A stretch of 64,000 nucleotides of DNA from JBCBUE01 sp039818285. Its GTDB lineage: Bacteria; Planctomycetota; Phycisphaerae; Phycisphaerales; Phycisphaeraceae. The position numbers and the translations under genes are program-made. The notes beneath the pieces are model-generated. The model worked only from the letters and a program-made list of their open reading frames with translations, searched no databases and was not told where the DNA came from. This document shows, piece after piece, positions 33,973 through 42,520 of the stretch (position 1 is its first letter; the number at the start of each line of letters is the position of its first letter). Where the stretch lies: the NCBI GenBank assembly GCA_039818285.1, contig JBCBUE010000006.1, positions 1-64,000 on the forward strand, in the 5' to 3' direction.

Positions 33973-35082
33973 GTGACTCGCCTCGTCTCTTCCGGCCGCT
34001 CCGCGGCGATGCTTCTTGAAACCCGACCGAGCCCGACTTTGAGCGTTACGCAAGCCCAACTCGCCCGCGAACTCGGCCTGTCCCAGGTCGCCGTGTCGCA
34101 CGCCTTGCTCGGCAAACCGGGCGTCGGCGCCCGGACACGTCAACGCGTGCTCGACGCCGCACGCCGAGGCGGCTATCGCCCGTCGCGCTCGGCCCGAGGC
34201 ATGGTCAGCGGCCGCACCCAACTGATCGATCTCTGGTTGGGGCTCAAGACCGGCGTCAGCCGCACCCCGCCCAATCTGTTGCAGAGCATGCAGTTCGCCG
34301 CGGAGTCGGCCGGCATGCAGGTCTTGCTCAGCTTCCTGCACGACCGGCAGCTCAGCGACCCGAACCGGCTCCCGACGATCCTCCGCGAGCACGCCGCCGA
34401 CGGCGTATTGATCAACTACACCCACCTCGTGCCCGAGCCGCTGCTCGAGCTGCTCACCCGATACGCGATCCCCGCCGTCTGGGTGAACAACAAGCGCGAG
34501 CACGACGCCGTTCATCCTGACGACCTGCAGATCGGGCGCCTCGCCGCCGAGCGATTCCTCGAGCTGGGACACCGCAGGCTGGCGATGTTCGAGGTCACCG
34601 GCGGCGAGCACTACAGCCGCATCGACCGCTGGGACGGATTCCGCATCACCGCCGAGGCGGCCGGGCTTACGCCGCGTCGCATCGAAGTGCCCGGCGGCTT
34701 GGGCGTGCCTTACCGCCAGGACGCGACGCACGACGATCGCGTGGATCAACTCGTCGCCCGGCTCGACACCCCCGACCGGCCCACCGCGATCTTCGCGTAC
34801 TCGCTCGGCGAAGCCCTGGCCGTGGTCGCGGCGCTCGGCCGACTCGGGCTCTCCACGCCGCAAGACGTCTCGCTGATCGCCGTCGCCGACGAACCGGTCT
34901 CGGTGCTCGTGCCCGTGCCGATCAGCACGGTGGTCCTGCCGCAGGACCGGATCGGCGCCGCGGCCGTCGAAGAACTCGTCGCCAAGATCGACCGCCCCGC
35001 AGACACTCGCCCCGCGATCGCGCTGCCGGCCAAATACGTCGAATCACGCTCTACGGCGCGCCCGCCATCTAAGTCCTGTTGA
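33973..35082 (+). CDS. LacI-family transcriptional repressor
   Basis: 369 residues from GTG 33973; ATG 34009 (MLLETRPSPTLSV) is the alternative, and neither has a ribosome-binding site. The helix-turn-helix reads LSVTQAQLARELGLSQVAVSHALLGKPGVGARTRQRVLDAARRGGYRPS, with the minor-groove hinge helix following, then a periplasmic-binding-protein-like effector domain (ADGVLINYTHLVPEPLLELL...GHRRLAMFEVTGGEHYSRIDRWDGFR...DVSLIAVADEPVS). Such proteins usually release DNA upon binding a sugar. The next genes encode a lectin-like PEP-CTERM protein, a prepilin-like protein and a xylanase, so a xylan-derived ligand is a reasonable guess. A palindrome just upstream is its probable operator. Confidence 0.9.
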   Translation: MTRLVSSGRSAAMLLETRPSPTLSVTQAQLARELGLSQVAVSHALLGKPGVGARTRQRVLDAARRGGYRPSRSARGMVSGRTQLIDLWLGLKTGVSRTPPNLLQSMQFAAESAGMQVLLSFLHDRQLSDPNRLPTILREHAADGVLINYTHLVPEPLLELLTRYAIPAVWVNNKREHDAVHPDDLQIGRLAAERFLELGHRRLAMFEVTGGEHYSRIDRWDGFRITAEAAGLTPRRIEVPGGLGVPYRQDATHDDRVDQLVARLDTPDRPTAIFAYSLGEALAVVAALGRLGLSTPQDVSLIAVADEPVSVLVPVPISTVVLPQDRIGAAAVEELVAKIDRPADTRPAIALPAKYVESRSTARPPSKSC

Positions 35083-35131
35083 TGCCCGTCCTGTTTCTTT
35101 GCCCGTTTCATGCCTTAAAGGAGGTTAATTC

Positions 35132-35905
35132 ATGAAGTTCTCGCCCTTGATCCGTGCCGTCCCCGCCGCCTGCCTCGCGTCGTTCCTCGGCGCCGCTGCC
35201 CAGTCCGGCGTCATCGAATTCAACCCGCCCGACTACCCGCTGGGCTCCTCGCTCGTCGTCAATCCAGACTGGGCCGGAGCCGGCACGCTGACGTTCATCA
35301 CCAGCCTCGGCGGCGGCAACGGCGCCGCCCAGAGCGCCGTCACCGCCGAAGCCGCCTTCTCCAACAACCGCTTCACCCCCGACGCCGCCTTCCTCGAGTC
35401 GGCGGACACGACCACCGCCGGCAAGACCGTCGACTTCTCCTTCGACATCCGCTTCGACCAGATCGGATCGGTCGACGACTTCCGCCTCGACCACCGCATC
35501 CTCATCGGCGGCAGCGACGCCGCTCCGATCATCGGCTTCCAACTCTTCGGCAACAGCCGGCTGCAGGTCCTCACGCCCACCGGCGCCACCAACGTCGTCA
35601 ACGTCAACGGCAACGCGCTCAACCTCGACGACGTCGGCACCGACCGTTTCATCACCGTCGAGGGCGCCATCGACTTCGACGCCGGGACCTACGACCTCAC
35701 GGTCGATGGCGTCGACCAGGGGTCGGGTTTGGACCTGCTCAACAACCCGACCGACTTCGGCCAGTTCACGATCCAGCGCCGCACGTCCGACGCTGGTGCC
35801 GTCCAGTTCAGCCTCGACAACCTCGAGCTCGTCGTCCCCGAGCCGGGCTCGATGGCGTTGCTGGGGCTCGGGCTGGCCGCGTGCTTGGCCCGCCGACGCG
35901 CCTGA
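35132..35905 (+). CDS. Secreted PEP-CTERM protein, lectin-like fold likely
   Basis: 257 residues. Start supported by an unusually strong AAAGGAGGT site 8 bases upstream. Signal peptide MKFSPLIRAVPAACLASFLGAAAQSG; a beta-rich body with a concanavalin-like look (TVDFSFDIRFDQIGSVDDFRLDHRILIGG...ITVEGAIDFDAGTYDLTVDGV); and a C-terminal VVPEPGSMALLGLGLAACLARRRA, which is the PEP-CTERM sorting signal: PEP motif, hydrophobic helix, Arg cluster. This tail is cut by an exosortase at the membrane, so the product is expected on the cell surface or in the matrix. The body may bind polysaccharide, given the xylanase gene downstream; inference. Confidence 0.88.
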   Translation: MKFSPLIRAVPAACLASFLGAAAQSGVIEFNPPDYPLGSSLVVNPDWAGAGTLTFITSLGGGNGAAQSAVTAEAAFSNNRFTPDAAFLESADTTTAGKTVDFSFDIRFDQIGSVDDFRLDHRILIGGSDAAPIIGFQLFGNSRLQVLTPTGATNVVNVNGNALNLDDVGTDRFITVEGAIDFDAGTYDLTVDGVDQGSGLDLLNNPTDFGQFTIQRRTSDAGAVQFSLDNLELVVPEPGSMALLGLGLAACLARRRA

Positions 35906-35911
35906 CGTTGC

Positions 35912-35950
35912 CCGCCGCCCCGGCTCGACGGCCGCGGCGGCGTTTCGTGT
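35912..35950 (+). terminator. Possible terminator/attenuator after the PEP-CTERM gene
   Basis: CCGCCGC (35912-35918) can pair with GCGGCGG (35934-35940) around 15 bases, followed by a T-rich stretch CGTTTCGTGTTTC. It starts 7 bases after the PEP-CTERM stop and 23 bases before the end of the gap to the prepilin gene. It could reduce transcription of the distal genes. Confidence 0.4.
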
Positions 35951-35972
35951 TTCGATCGCATCGAGGACTCAC

Positions 35973-36797
35973 ATGACCACCACGACCCCCCGCAACGCAT
36001 TCACCCTGATCGAACTGCTCGTCGTCATCTCGATCATCGCGCTGCTGATCTCGATCCTGTTGCCGGCCCTTTCCGCGGCCCGCGAGGCCGGTCGCTCTGC
36101 TCAATGCCTCAGTAATCTCCGCCAACAGGGCATCGCGATCGCCGCTTACGGGGCCGACTACGGCGATACCGTCGTCCCCGGTCGCGCTCTGCTGACCGTC
36201 AATGGCCCCGAGGCTTCCTACGCCTCGCTCCTCGCCGCCGGCGATTATGGGTCGGCTCGCAACGTGACCTTCGATCCCAGCTCGTCCGTCGACTCGCAGA
36301 CCGAGTCGCTCTTCCGCTGCCCCAATGGCGAGGACGAACGCTGGACCAGCGGCGTCCCCGCGACCAAGGAAGACTCCCTCAACCGCCGCTACTGGCGCGC
36401 CGCCTCCAAGGCCGACTTCTCCGAGGTCGTCAACACCTGGTACGGCGTCAACGGCTCCACCAGCGATGTCTACAACCCTTGGTTCCCGATGACGAACGTG
36501 ACCTTCGGCAACAACGACCCGGACAACGTCTTCCATCGCATCGACGATTTCCTCCAAGCTTCCGACACCGCACTGGTTTACGACGGCCTCTACGTCACCA
36601 GTGGCGCGTGGACCCGCATCAGCCTCCGCCACGGCGGGGGCAACTCAACCAACATGCTCTTTGCCGACAGCCACGCCGAGGCCGTTCAAGACGAAGTCCT
36701 CCCCGCCGACGGCACCACCATCGGCGGCCCGTCCGCGGGCTCTGTCGGCCAGCTCAACGACTTCCCCGACATCGTCTGGCGCCTTAATCAGCGCTAG
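35973..36797 (+). CDS. Prepilin-like FTLIE protein of the planctomycete H-X9-DG type (variant)
   Basis: 274 residues from ATG 35973. N-terminal RNAFTLIELLVVISIIALLISILLPAL is the prepilin cleavage/methylation motif with its hydrophobic helix, then SAAREAGRSAQCLSNLRQQGIAIAAYGADYGD, a common planctomycete sequence. Near the C-terminus RHGGGNSTNMLFADSHAEAV resembles the H-X9-DG motif of such proteins but has 11 residues between His and Asp, and Ser instead of Gly. The body probably forms a pseudopilin head exported by type II/IV machinery. No pilus genes are nearby. The position between a PEP-CTERM protein and a xylanase suggests a surface module for polysaccharide use. Confidence 0.88.
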   Translation: MTTTTPRNAFTLIELLVVISIIALLISILLPALSAAREAGRSAQCLSNLRQQGIAIAAYGADYGDTVVPGRALLTVNGPEASYASLLAAGDYGSARNVTFDPSSSVDSQTESLFRCPNGEDERWTSGVPATKEDSLNRRYWRAASKADFSEVVNTWYGVNGSTSDVYNPWFPMTNVTFGNNDPDNVFHRIDDFLQASDTALVYDGLYVTSGAWTRISLRHGGGNSTNMLFADSHAEAVQDEVLPADGTTIGGPSAGSVGQLNDFPDIVWRLNQR

Positions 36798-36836
36798 ACG
36801 ACGCTCGCCAATCCCGACCACGCCCCGGAGCCCACC

Positions 36837-38678
36837 ATGCTGCGCGCCCTTGCCGTCCTCGCGGCGACGTCGATCGCGATCTCTGCTCACTCGGCCGCCG
36901 CGCCAGCCGCGCCGCCGAGTCAGATGCCCGCTTACGTGACCGACGCCCTCGACCGAGGCGACGGCCTGATCGCGCCGTCCGCCGTCGCGACGCTCGGCGG
37001 CGAAGCCCGCGAGGACGCCGCTCTCGAGCCCCTCACCGGCCTGCCGCAACCGGCGTTTCGCGTCACCACCAACAACCAGCCCGCGCACCACTACAGCATC
37101 GAGGCCCGCGTGCCCGCCTCGGCGAGCGTGAAGAAAGGCGACGTGCTCTTCGCCGCGTGGTGGATGCGGGCTCACGCCTCCCGCGTCGAGTCCGGCGAGG
37201 CCGTGACGCTGTTTCGCGTGCAGCGGACGCAGCCCCCGTGGGAGCGCACGCTCTACGGCGACTCGCTCGCCGGCCCGGAGTGGAAGCTGATCTACCGCGC
37301 CGGCCGTGCACCCGCCGACATCCCGGCGGGCGAACTGGCCGCCGTGTTCTCCGCCGGCTATCCCCGCCAGGCCTTCGACGTCGCCGGCCTACGCGTCAGC
37401 AACCTCGGCCCCGACGCCGACCCCGACACGCTGCCGACGATGACCATCTCGTACCCCGGTGCTGAGCCCGACGCCGCCTGGCGCATCGCCGCCGAGGCGA
37501 GGATCGATCGTCTCCGCCGAGCCGACCTGACCCTCGAGCTCGTGGATGCCGACGGACAGCCACTCCGCGATGCCCAGGTCGAGGCCGAGCTCGTCCGTCA
37601 CGACTTTTGGTTCGGCTCGGCCTTCGCCGCCGACTGGCTCTACGACAACTGGGACACCCCCGACGGTGCGCGGTACCGAGAGAAGATGATCGAGCTGTTC
37701 AACGGCGTCGCCATGGCCAACCAGCTCAAGTGGGCACGCTGGGAGCAGAACCCCGACATCGCGATGACCACCCTCCGCTGGCTCAAGGGCGCGGGCCTGA
37801 AAACCCACGGCCACGTGCTTGTCTGGCCCGGCCTCGAGAAGTTCCGCGTCGCCGACGCCAAGCAGGTCTGGGCCGCCGCTCAGTCCGACCCCGACATCCT
37901 TCGCGACCGCGTCCGCAACCACATGGTCGACATCCTCACGGCCACTCACGGCCTCGTCGACGACTGGGACGTCGTGAACGAGCCGTACACCCAGCACGAG
38001 TTCCTCGACCTGCTCGGCCAAGACGCGATGGTCGATTGGTTCAAGCTCGCCCGAGAGCTCGCGCCCAACGCCAACCTCTTCCTCAACGACTTCTCGATCC
38101 TCGCCGGCAACGGGCTCAACAAGCCCAAGCAGGACTTCATGTACGACACCGCCGCCTATCTGCTTGAGCAGGGCGCTCCGATCGACGCGATCGGGTTCCA
38201 GGCTCACATGGGCGGCGGCCTGACCCCGCCTTATCGACTCGAGATGATCCTCAACCGCTTCGAGGAGCTTGGCCTGCCGATCATGATCACCGAGTTCGAC
38301 GTCGACGTCCCCGACCCCGAGGTCCAGGAGCAATACGCACGAGACTTCATGACCGTCATGTTCAGCCATCCGGCGGTCAGCGGGTTCACAACGTGGGGTT
38401 TCTGGCGGCCTCAGATGTGGTCACCCAACTCGGCGATGTTCGACGCCGACTGGAACCTCATGCCGGTCGGCCGAGCGTTTACCGGCCTGGTGCACGACGC
38501 GTGGAAGACCCGCGCCGCGGGCCGCAGCGACGCCGCCGGTCGATTCGCCTTCCGAGGGTTCAAGGGCGACTACCGTGTCACCGTCACGGTCGATGGCGAG
38601 ACGACAACGCACGAAGTTCAACTCCCGACCCTCGACGGCACGATACGACTTGAGCCCTCGGTTCCCGCCGGCCACTGA
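36837..38678 (+). CDS. Secreted GH10 endo-1,4-beta-xylanase, multidomain
   Basis: 613 residues. Signal peptide MLRALAVLAATSIAISAHSAAA. Residues about 50-210 form a beta-rich N-terminal domain resembling a carbohydrate-binding module (AFRVTTNNQPAHHYSIEARVPAS...). The TIM barrel follows (about 250-545) with GLKTHGHVLVWPG, the acid/base Glu in DDWDVVNEPYTQ and the nucleophile Glu in GLPIMITEFDVDVPD, both intact, and FTTWGFWRPQMWSP at the end. The C-terminus (GRFAFRGFKGDYRVTVTVDGETTTHEV) is a small carboxypeptidase-regulatory-like beta-sandwich. It should cleave xylan outside the cytoplasm. Last gene of the lacI module. Confidence 0.93.
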   Translation: MLRALAVLAATSIAISAHSAAAPAAPPSQMPAYVTDALDRGDGLIAPSAVATLGGEAREDAALEPLTGLPQPAFRVTTNNQPAHHYSIEARVPASASVKKGDVLFAAWWMRAHASRVESGEAVTLFRVQRTQPPWERTLYGDSLAGPEWKLIYRAGRAPADIPAGELAAVFSAGYPRQAFDVAGLRVSNLGPDADPDTLPTMTISYPGAEPDAAWRIAAEARIDRLRRADLTLELVDADGQPLRDAQVEAELVRHDFWFGSAFAADWLYDNWDTPDGARYREKMIELFNGVAMANQLKWARWEQNPDIAMTTLRWLKGAGLKTHGHVLVWPGLEKFRVADAKQVWAAAQSDPDILRDRVRNHMVDILTATHGLVDDWDVVNEPYTQHEFLDLLGQDAMVDWFKLARELAPNANLFLNDFSILAGNGLNKPKQDFMYDTAAYLLEQGAPIDAIGFQAHMGGGLTPPYRLEMILNRFEELGLPIMITEFDVDVPDPEVQEQYARDFMTVMFSHPAVSGFTTWGFWRPQMWSPNSAMFDADWNLMPVGRAFTGLVHDAWKTRAAGRSDAAGRFAFRGFKGDYRVTVTVDGETTTHEVQLPTLDGTIRLEPSVPAGH

Positions 38679-38718
38679 CCCGCTCTCACGGGTCGAGATC
38701 CCTCCTCCGACCCGATCC

Positions 38719-38916
38719 ATGATCACCGTCACCCGACTCAACGGCCACCCCTTCGTCGTCAACGCCGAGCTGATCCGCACGGTCGAGTCCAACCCCGACA
38801 CGACCATCAAGCTCATCAACGGCGACACCATCATCGTCAAGGAATCGATGCAGCGCGTGGTCGAGCTGGCCGTGGAGTATGGCCGCTCGCTCCGCACCCT
38901 GTTGCCGCCCAGCTGA
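38719..38916 (+). CDS. flbD: Flagellar protein FlbD
   Basis: 65 residues from ATG 38719 (MITVTRLNGHPFVVNAELIRTVESNPDTTI); the longer frame upstream overlaps the xylanase end. FlbD is a small conserved protein of flagellar operons in Gram-positives, spirochetes and planctomycetes, normally just upstream of motAB, as here. LINGDTIIVKESMQRVVELAVEYGRSL is the conserved C-terminal half. Function is not well established. Confidence 0.92.
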   Translation: MITVTRLNGHPFVVNAELIRTVESNPDTTIKLINGDTIIVKESMQRVVELAVEYGRSLRTLLPPS

Positions 38917-38937
38917 ACCCGGTTCGGCGGTCGGCGA

Positions 38938-38967
38938 TTGGACCCCCGCCCGCTCACAGGCCGATAA
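38938..38967 (+). promoter_or_regulatory. Promoter of motA
   Basis: TTGGAC (38938-38943), 17 bases, CCGATAA (38961-38967); with the preceding base the -10 reads GCCGATAA, the sigma-28 consensus. motA begins 40 bases further on. The sigma-28 -35 (TAAA) is absent. The spacing equals that of the other sites of this kind in the window. Confidence 0.55.
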
Positions 38968-39006
38968 GCCATTGTCGGGTGGGCTCGACGGACGGAGTGC
39001 GCGACC

Positions 39007-39780
39007 ATGGACCTTGGCATGCTTTTCGGATTGCTCGGCACCTACGTGCTGGTGCTTTGGGCGATCCTCGCCGGCGGGGCGCCCGGCTGGTACGTCGACA
39101 TCCCCTCGGTCATCCTCGTCATCGGCGCCTCCTGCACCGTCATGTTCCTGACCTTCCCGGCCGGCAGCCTCAAGGGCATGATCGCCGTCCTCAAGAAAGC
39201 CCTCTTCCCCAAGAAGCACGACCCCGAGAAGCTCATCGAGGACATGGTCTCCTACGCCGAGATCGCCCGCCGCGACGGCATCCTCAGCCTCGAGAACACC
39301 ACCAAGGACATCGACGACCCCTTCATCGTCCAGGGCATCCAGATGGCCGTCGACGGCACCGACCCCGAGCTCATCGAACAGATCATGGAGAACGACCTTG
39401 AGCAGGTCACCGAACGCCACGGCACCGGCAAATCCCTCTTCGACGCCCTGGGCAAGTACGCCCCGGCCTTCGGCATGATCGGCACGCTCGTCGGCCTGGT
39501 CGCCATGCTCGCCGACCTGTCCGACCCGTCCAAGATCGGCGCCGGCCTGGCCGTCGCGCTGCTCACCACGCTCTACGGCGCCCTGATCGCCAACGGCTTC
39601 GCCCTGCCCCTGGCCGATCGGCTCGCCCGACGATCCGCCGACGAGATCCTCTACAAGACGATCATCGTCAAGGGTGTCATGGCCATCCAGTCCGGCGACA
39701 ACCCGCGCGTCGTCGAGCAAAAATTGCGCACCTTCCTGCCGCCCAGCCTGCGACCCGCCGCCGAAGAAGAGGCCGCCTGA
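39007..39780 (+). CDS. motA: Flagellar stator protein MotA
   Basis: 257 residues, the length of the proton-type/PomA family. Four membrane segments are visible: near residues 1-20 (MLFGLLGTYVLVLWAI), 33-50 (IPSVILVIGASCTVMFLTFPA), 152-172 (YAPAFGMIGTLVGLVAMLADL) and 179-199 (IGAGLAVALLTTLYGALIANGFALPLADRL). The conserved charged cytoplasmic loop contains FSE-equivalent EKLIEDMVSYAEIARRDGILSLE. MotA and MotB form the torque-generating ion channel. A GGAG site lies about 10 bases upstream. Confidence 0.96.
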   Translation: MDLGMLFGLLGTYVLVLWAILAGGAPGWYVDIPSVILVIGASCTVMFLTFPAGSLKGMIAVLKKALFPKKHDPEKLIEDMVSYAEIARRDGILSLENTTKDIDDPFIVQGIQMAVDGTDPELIEQIMENDLEQVTERHGTGKSLFDALGKYAPAFGMIGTLVGLVAMLADLSDPSKIGAGLAVALLTTLYGALIANGFALPLADRLARRSADEILYKTIIVKGVMAIQSGDNPRVVEQKLRTFLPPSLRPAAEEEAA

Positions 39781-39789
39781 CCGCCAACC

Positions 39790-40539
39790 ATGGCCAAGAA
39801 AAAAAAGTGCAACTGCCCGCCCCCCGGGGCGCCGGACTGGATGGTGACCTACGGCGACATGGTCACTCTCCTGCTGTGTTTCTTCGTGCTCATCGTCGCC
39901 TTCTCCGAGATCAAGAAGGAAGACGAGTTCAACGCCGTCGTCGAGGAGATCAAGCGCTCCTTCGGCATGAAGGGCGGCGGCGGCAAGCTCCCCACTAAGG
40001 AGGACCCCGAGCTCTCGCTCATCGAGCGACTCGAGACCATCCAATTCCAGAAAAAGAAGGAGCCCAACCGCTCCACCACCGAGGAGCCCGGCGTCGAGGG
40101 CCGCGAGCCCCGGGTCACCCAGGTCCGCGAGGGAATGAAGTTCATCGTCGGGTCGCGCATCGTCTTCGAGCCCGGCTCGGCCGAGATCACGCCCCAGGCC
40201 CGCGGCACGCTCGACGGCATCGCCGACCAAGTCCGAGGGACCAACAACGTCCTGGAGATCAAGGGCCACGCCGCCCCCGCCGAGATCGACCAGGCCGGCC
40301 GTTATCGGGACCTCGACCGCCTCAGCTACGCCCGCGCCTCGGCCGTCCGCGACTACCTCATCGACCAGGGCAAGGTCCGGTCAGACCGATTCCGACTCGT
40401 CGCGGTCGGCGATCGCGAGCCCGCGGCCTACGGCGTCTACAACGACGCCGGCCAACAGCCGAATAGACGGGTAGAGATCGTCCAGTCCGAGACGATCATC
40501 CAGCAGATGCGCGAGCCGCAGGCCTACGCCGGCGGCTGA
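39790..40539 (+). CDS. motB: Flagellar stator protein MotB
   Basis: 249 residues. A basic start (MAKKKKCNCPPPGAPDW) precedes the single transmembrane helix MVTYGDMVTLLLCFFVLIVAFSE, where D23 is the ion-carrying aspartate. The C-terminal OmpA-like peptidoglycan-binding domain runs from about residue 115 (MKFIVGSRIVFEPGSAEITPQARGTLDGIA...GHAAPAE...LSYARASAVRDYLIDQGKV...QQPNRRVEIV). Nine bases after motA, so coupled. Confidence 0.96.
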   Translation: MAKKKKCNCPPPGAPDWMVTYGDMVTLLLCFFVLIVAFSEIKKEDEFNAVVEEIKRSFGMKGGGGKLPTKEDPELSLIERLETIQFQKKKEPNRSTTEEPGVEGREPRVTQVREGMKFIVGSRIVFEPGSAEITPQARGTLDGIADQVRGTNNVLEIKGHAAPAEIDQAGRYRDLDRLSYARASAVRDYLIDQGKVRSDRFRLVAVGDREPAAYGVYNDAGQQPNRRVEIVQSETIIQQMREPQAYAGG

Positions 40540-40567
40540 ACCGCCCGGGCCACGCCCCGAGGAACCC

Positions 40568-41086
40568 ATGCCCGACGACAACGCCCCCGCCAACGAACCC
40601 AAGAAGGGCCTGCCGATCAAGACGGTCGTGGCGGTCGCCGCGGTCCTGCTGATCGAAGCGATCGCGATCTCGGCCGTCTTCATCCTCTCGCAGGGCCCCG
40701 AGGCCGTCGTCGCCGACGAGGCCGCCGTCGACGCCGCCGCCGAGGGCGAGCGACCCGTCGAGCACATGGTCGTCGCCGACAAGTTCCAGAACACCCGCAC
40801 CGGCCGGGCCTACCTCTACGACACCGAGGTCTACATCGTCGTCAAGAACAAGCACCTGGGCGACGTGGTCGAACGCATCGACCTGATGCGCGCCCGCGTC
40901 AGCACCGACATCGCCGAGATATTCCGCAAGGCAGAGCCCAGCCACCTGCTCGAGCCCGAGCTCGCCACCCTCCGCCGCCAGATCCGCGCCGCCCTCACCG
41001 AACGCCTCGGCTACGACGCCGATGGCGAGACCCTCGTGATGGAAGTCGTCATCCCTCGCTGCAAGCAGTACCGCGCCGACCTTTAA
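40568..41086 (+). CDS. fliL: Flagellar basal body-associated protein FliL
   Basis: 172 residues. Cytoplasmic N-terminus, one transmembrane helix at about residues 15-37 (LPIKTVVAVAAVLLIEAIAISAVFIL) and a periplasmic stomatin-like domain ending in DIAEIFRKAEPSHLLEPELATLRRQIRAALTERLG...EVVIPRCKQYRADL. FliL rings surround and support the stator. Sequence identity in this family is low, but size, topology and location after motB support the call. Confidence 0.85.
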   Translation: MPDDNAPANEPKKGLPIKTVVAVAAVLLIEAIAISAVFILSQGPEAVVADEAAVDAAAEGERPVEHMVVADKFQNTRTGRAYLYDTEVYIVVKNKHLGDVVERIDLMRARVSTDIAEIFRKAEPSHLLEPELATLRRQIRAALTERLGYDADGETLVMEVVIPRCKQYRADL

Positions 41087-41128
41087 CCCCCCGCCTCGCC
41101 GCCCGCGCCCAGGTCAAAGGAGTGACCC

Positions 41129-41575
41129 ATGGCCGACGAACCTAATCCAAGCCAACCCGCCGACGACGCCGTGCAGGAAGCCCTGCAGGACGCGCAGGCC
41201 TCCATCGACGAGATCCGCACCGACGTCGCCTCGGCCGTCGACGCCGATCCCGCCGCCGTACCCGACCCGCCTCACCCCAGCGCCGAAGGCATCGACCTGC
41301 TCAGCGATGTGGAGCTGGACGTCACCGTCGAGCTCGGCCGAACCGAGATGCTGGTCGAGGACGTCCTCAAGCTCGGCGAGGGCAGCGTCGTCGAGCTCGA
41401 GAAGCTCGCCGGCGACCCGGTCGACGTCTTCGTGAACGGCCGACTCGTCGCGCGCGGCGAGGTGCTCGTGCTGAACGACAACTTTTGCATCCGCGTGAGC
41501 GAGATCGTCGAAAACCTCGAAGAGCAAGCCGCGGCCGCCGTCCAAGCGCAGCCCGCGGCCACGCCCTCGGCATGA
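41129..41575 (+). CDS. fliN: Flagellar motor switch protein FliN
   Basis: 148 residues. The C-terminal SpoA domain is typical: LLSDVELDVTVELGRTEMLVEDVLKLGEGSVVELEKLAGDPVDVFVNGRLVARGEVLVLNDNFCIRVSEIV. The first 60 residues are an acidic, Ala/Pro-rich extension. FliN forms the base of the C-ring. A strong AAGGAGTGA site precedes the ATG. fliM, which normally lies between fliL and fliN, is not here: only 42 bases separate the two genes. The N-terminal extension is too short to be a fused FliM. Confidence 0.95.
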   Translation: MADEPNPSQPADDAVQEALQDAQASIDEIRTDVASAVDADPAAVPDPPHPSAEGIDLLSDVELDVTVELGRTEMLVEDVLKLGEGSVVELEKLAGDPVDVFVNGRLVARGEVLVLNDNFCIRVSEIVENLEEQAAAAVQAQPAATPSA

Positions 41576-41641
41576 GGCCGAAGGCAACGCACCACCCCGT
41601 CCGGCGGAGCCGACGGAACCATCAGGCCAGGGAGGGCCGAC

Positions 41642-42520
41642 ATGTCTCGCCTCAAAGAGGCATCCCGCTGTCACGATCGACCCCACGCGCAACTCCTGCG
41701 CCGTCGCCGCGCACACGGTGCCTGCCTGCGCACGATCTGCGCGGCCCTCGCCCTTGCCGTCGTCAGCCCCGTTCTCGCGCAGGCGACCTCGGCCAACGAG
41801 CCCGCCTCGACCGACGCCGCCGTTGAAGCCATCCAACGCGCCCGCGCCCTCGCCGAGCGTCGCGCCCCCGAGCCGGCCTCGCCCGACACCGCCAACACGG
41901 CCCGGGCCGAGTCAATCGTCGACGCGCCCGAGCTCGACGCCGACGCGCCTCGCCCGCTCGGCTTGCCCTCCAACTCGAGCTCGCCGATCGATCGCGCTTC
42001 CGCCGTCGACGGCAACACCGGCTGGGTCCTCAGCACGCTCTCGGCGCTGGGCGTCGTGCTCGGCCTGGTCTTCGTCGCGCGCTGGTGCCTGACCCGCATG
42101 CAGAACGGCGGCGAGCCCGTCGCCCGCACCGCCGCCGTCGAGGTGCTCAGCCGCGTGCCGATCGGCAACCGCCAGCGCGTCATGCTGCTGCGCATCGGCG
42201 GACGCATCGTCGTCGTCGGCGACGCCGGCGGCAGCCTCAACACCCTCGCCGAGATCGACGACGAGCAGGAAGTCGCCGACCTCCTGCAGTCCGTGTCGGC
42301 CAACCGCTCCAACAGCGCCGCGTCGGGCTTCCGCGATCTCTATCGCCAGATGGCCGGCGGCCCCGCCGAGCGGGCCGACCGCCGCGACGACGCCCGCGAC
42401 CCGGCCGCCGACCCGCGCGAGGCGTACGGCGACCGCTCGCAGGACGAGGTCCGCCGCCTGCTCAGCCGCGTCCGCGGCGCCGCCACCTCCATCGCCGGCG
42501 GTGCGGGAGGGGCGCGATGA
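41642..42520 (+). CDS. fliO: Flagellar biosynthesis protein FliO
   Basis: 292 residues, long for the family. A signal-like hydrophobic stretch (LRTICAALALAVVSPVLAQA, about residues 29-49), an Ala/Asp-rich periplasmic part, then a transmembrane segment near residues 122-142 (WVLSTLSALGVVLGLVFVARWCL), and the cytoplasmic FliO core EVLSRVPIGNRQRVMLLRIGGRIVVVGDAGGSLNTLAEIDDEQEV. FliO helps assemble the FliP ring of the export gate. Overlaps fliP by 4 bases (ATGA). Confidence 0.85.
   Translation: MSRLKEASRCHDRPHAQLLRRRRAHGACLRTICAALALAVVSPVLAQATSANEPASTDAAVEAIQRARALAERRAPEPASPDTANTARAESIVDAPELDADAPRPLGLPSNSSSPIDRASAVDGNTGWVLSTLSALGVVLGLVFVARWCLTRMQNGGEPVARTAAVEVLSRVPIGNRQRVMLLRIGGRIVVVGDAGGSLNTLAEIDDEQEVADLLQSVSANRSNSAASGFRDLYRQMAGGPAERADRRDDARDPAADPREAYGDRSQDEVRRLLSRVRGAATSIAGGAGGAR

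Noticed and set aside
41129..41320. N-terminal extension of FliN as a fused FliM domain
   Set aside because: It is only about 60 residues, acidic and Ala/Pro-rich, with no CheC-like or CheY-binding features.
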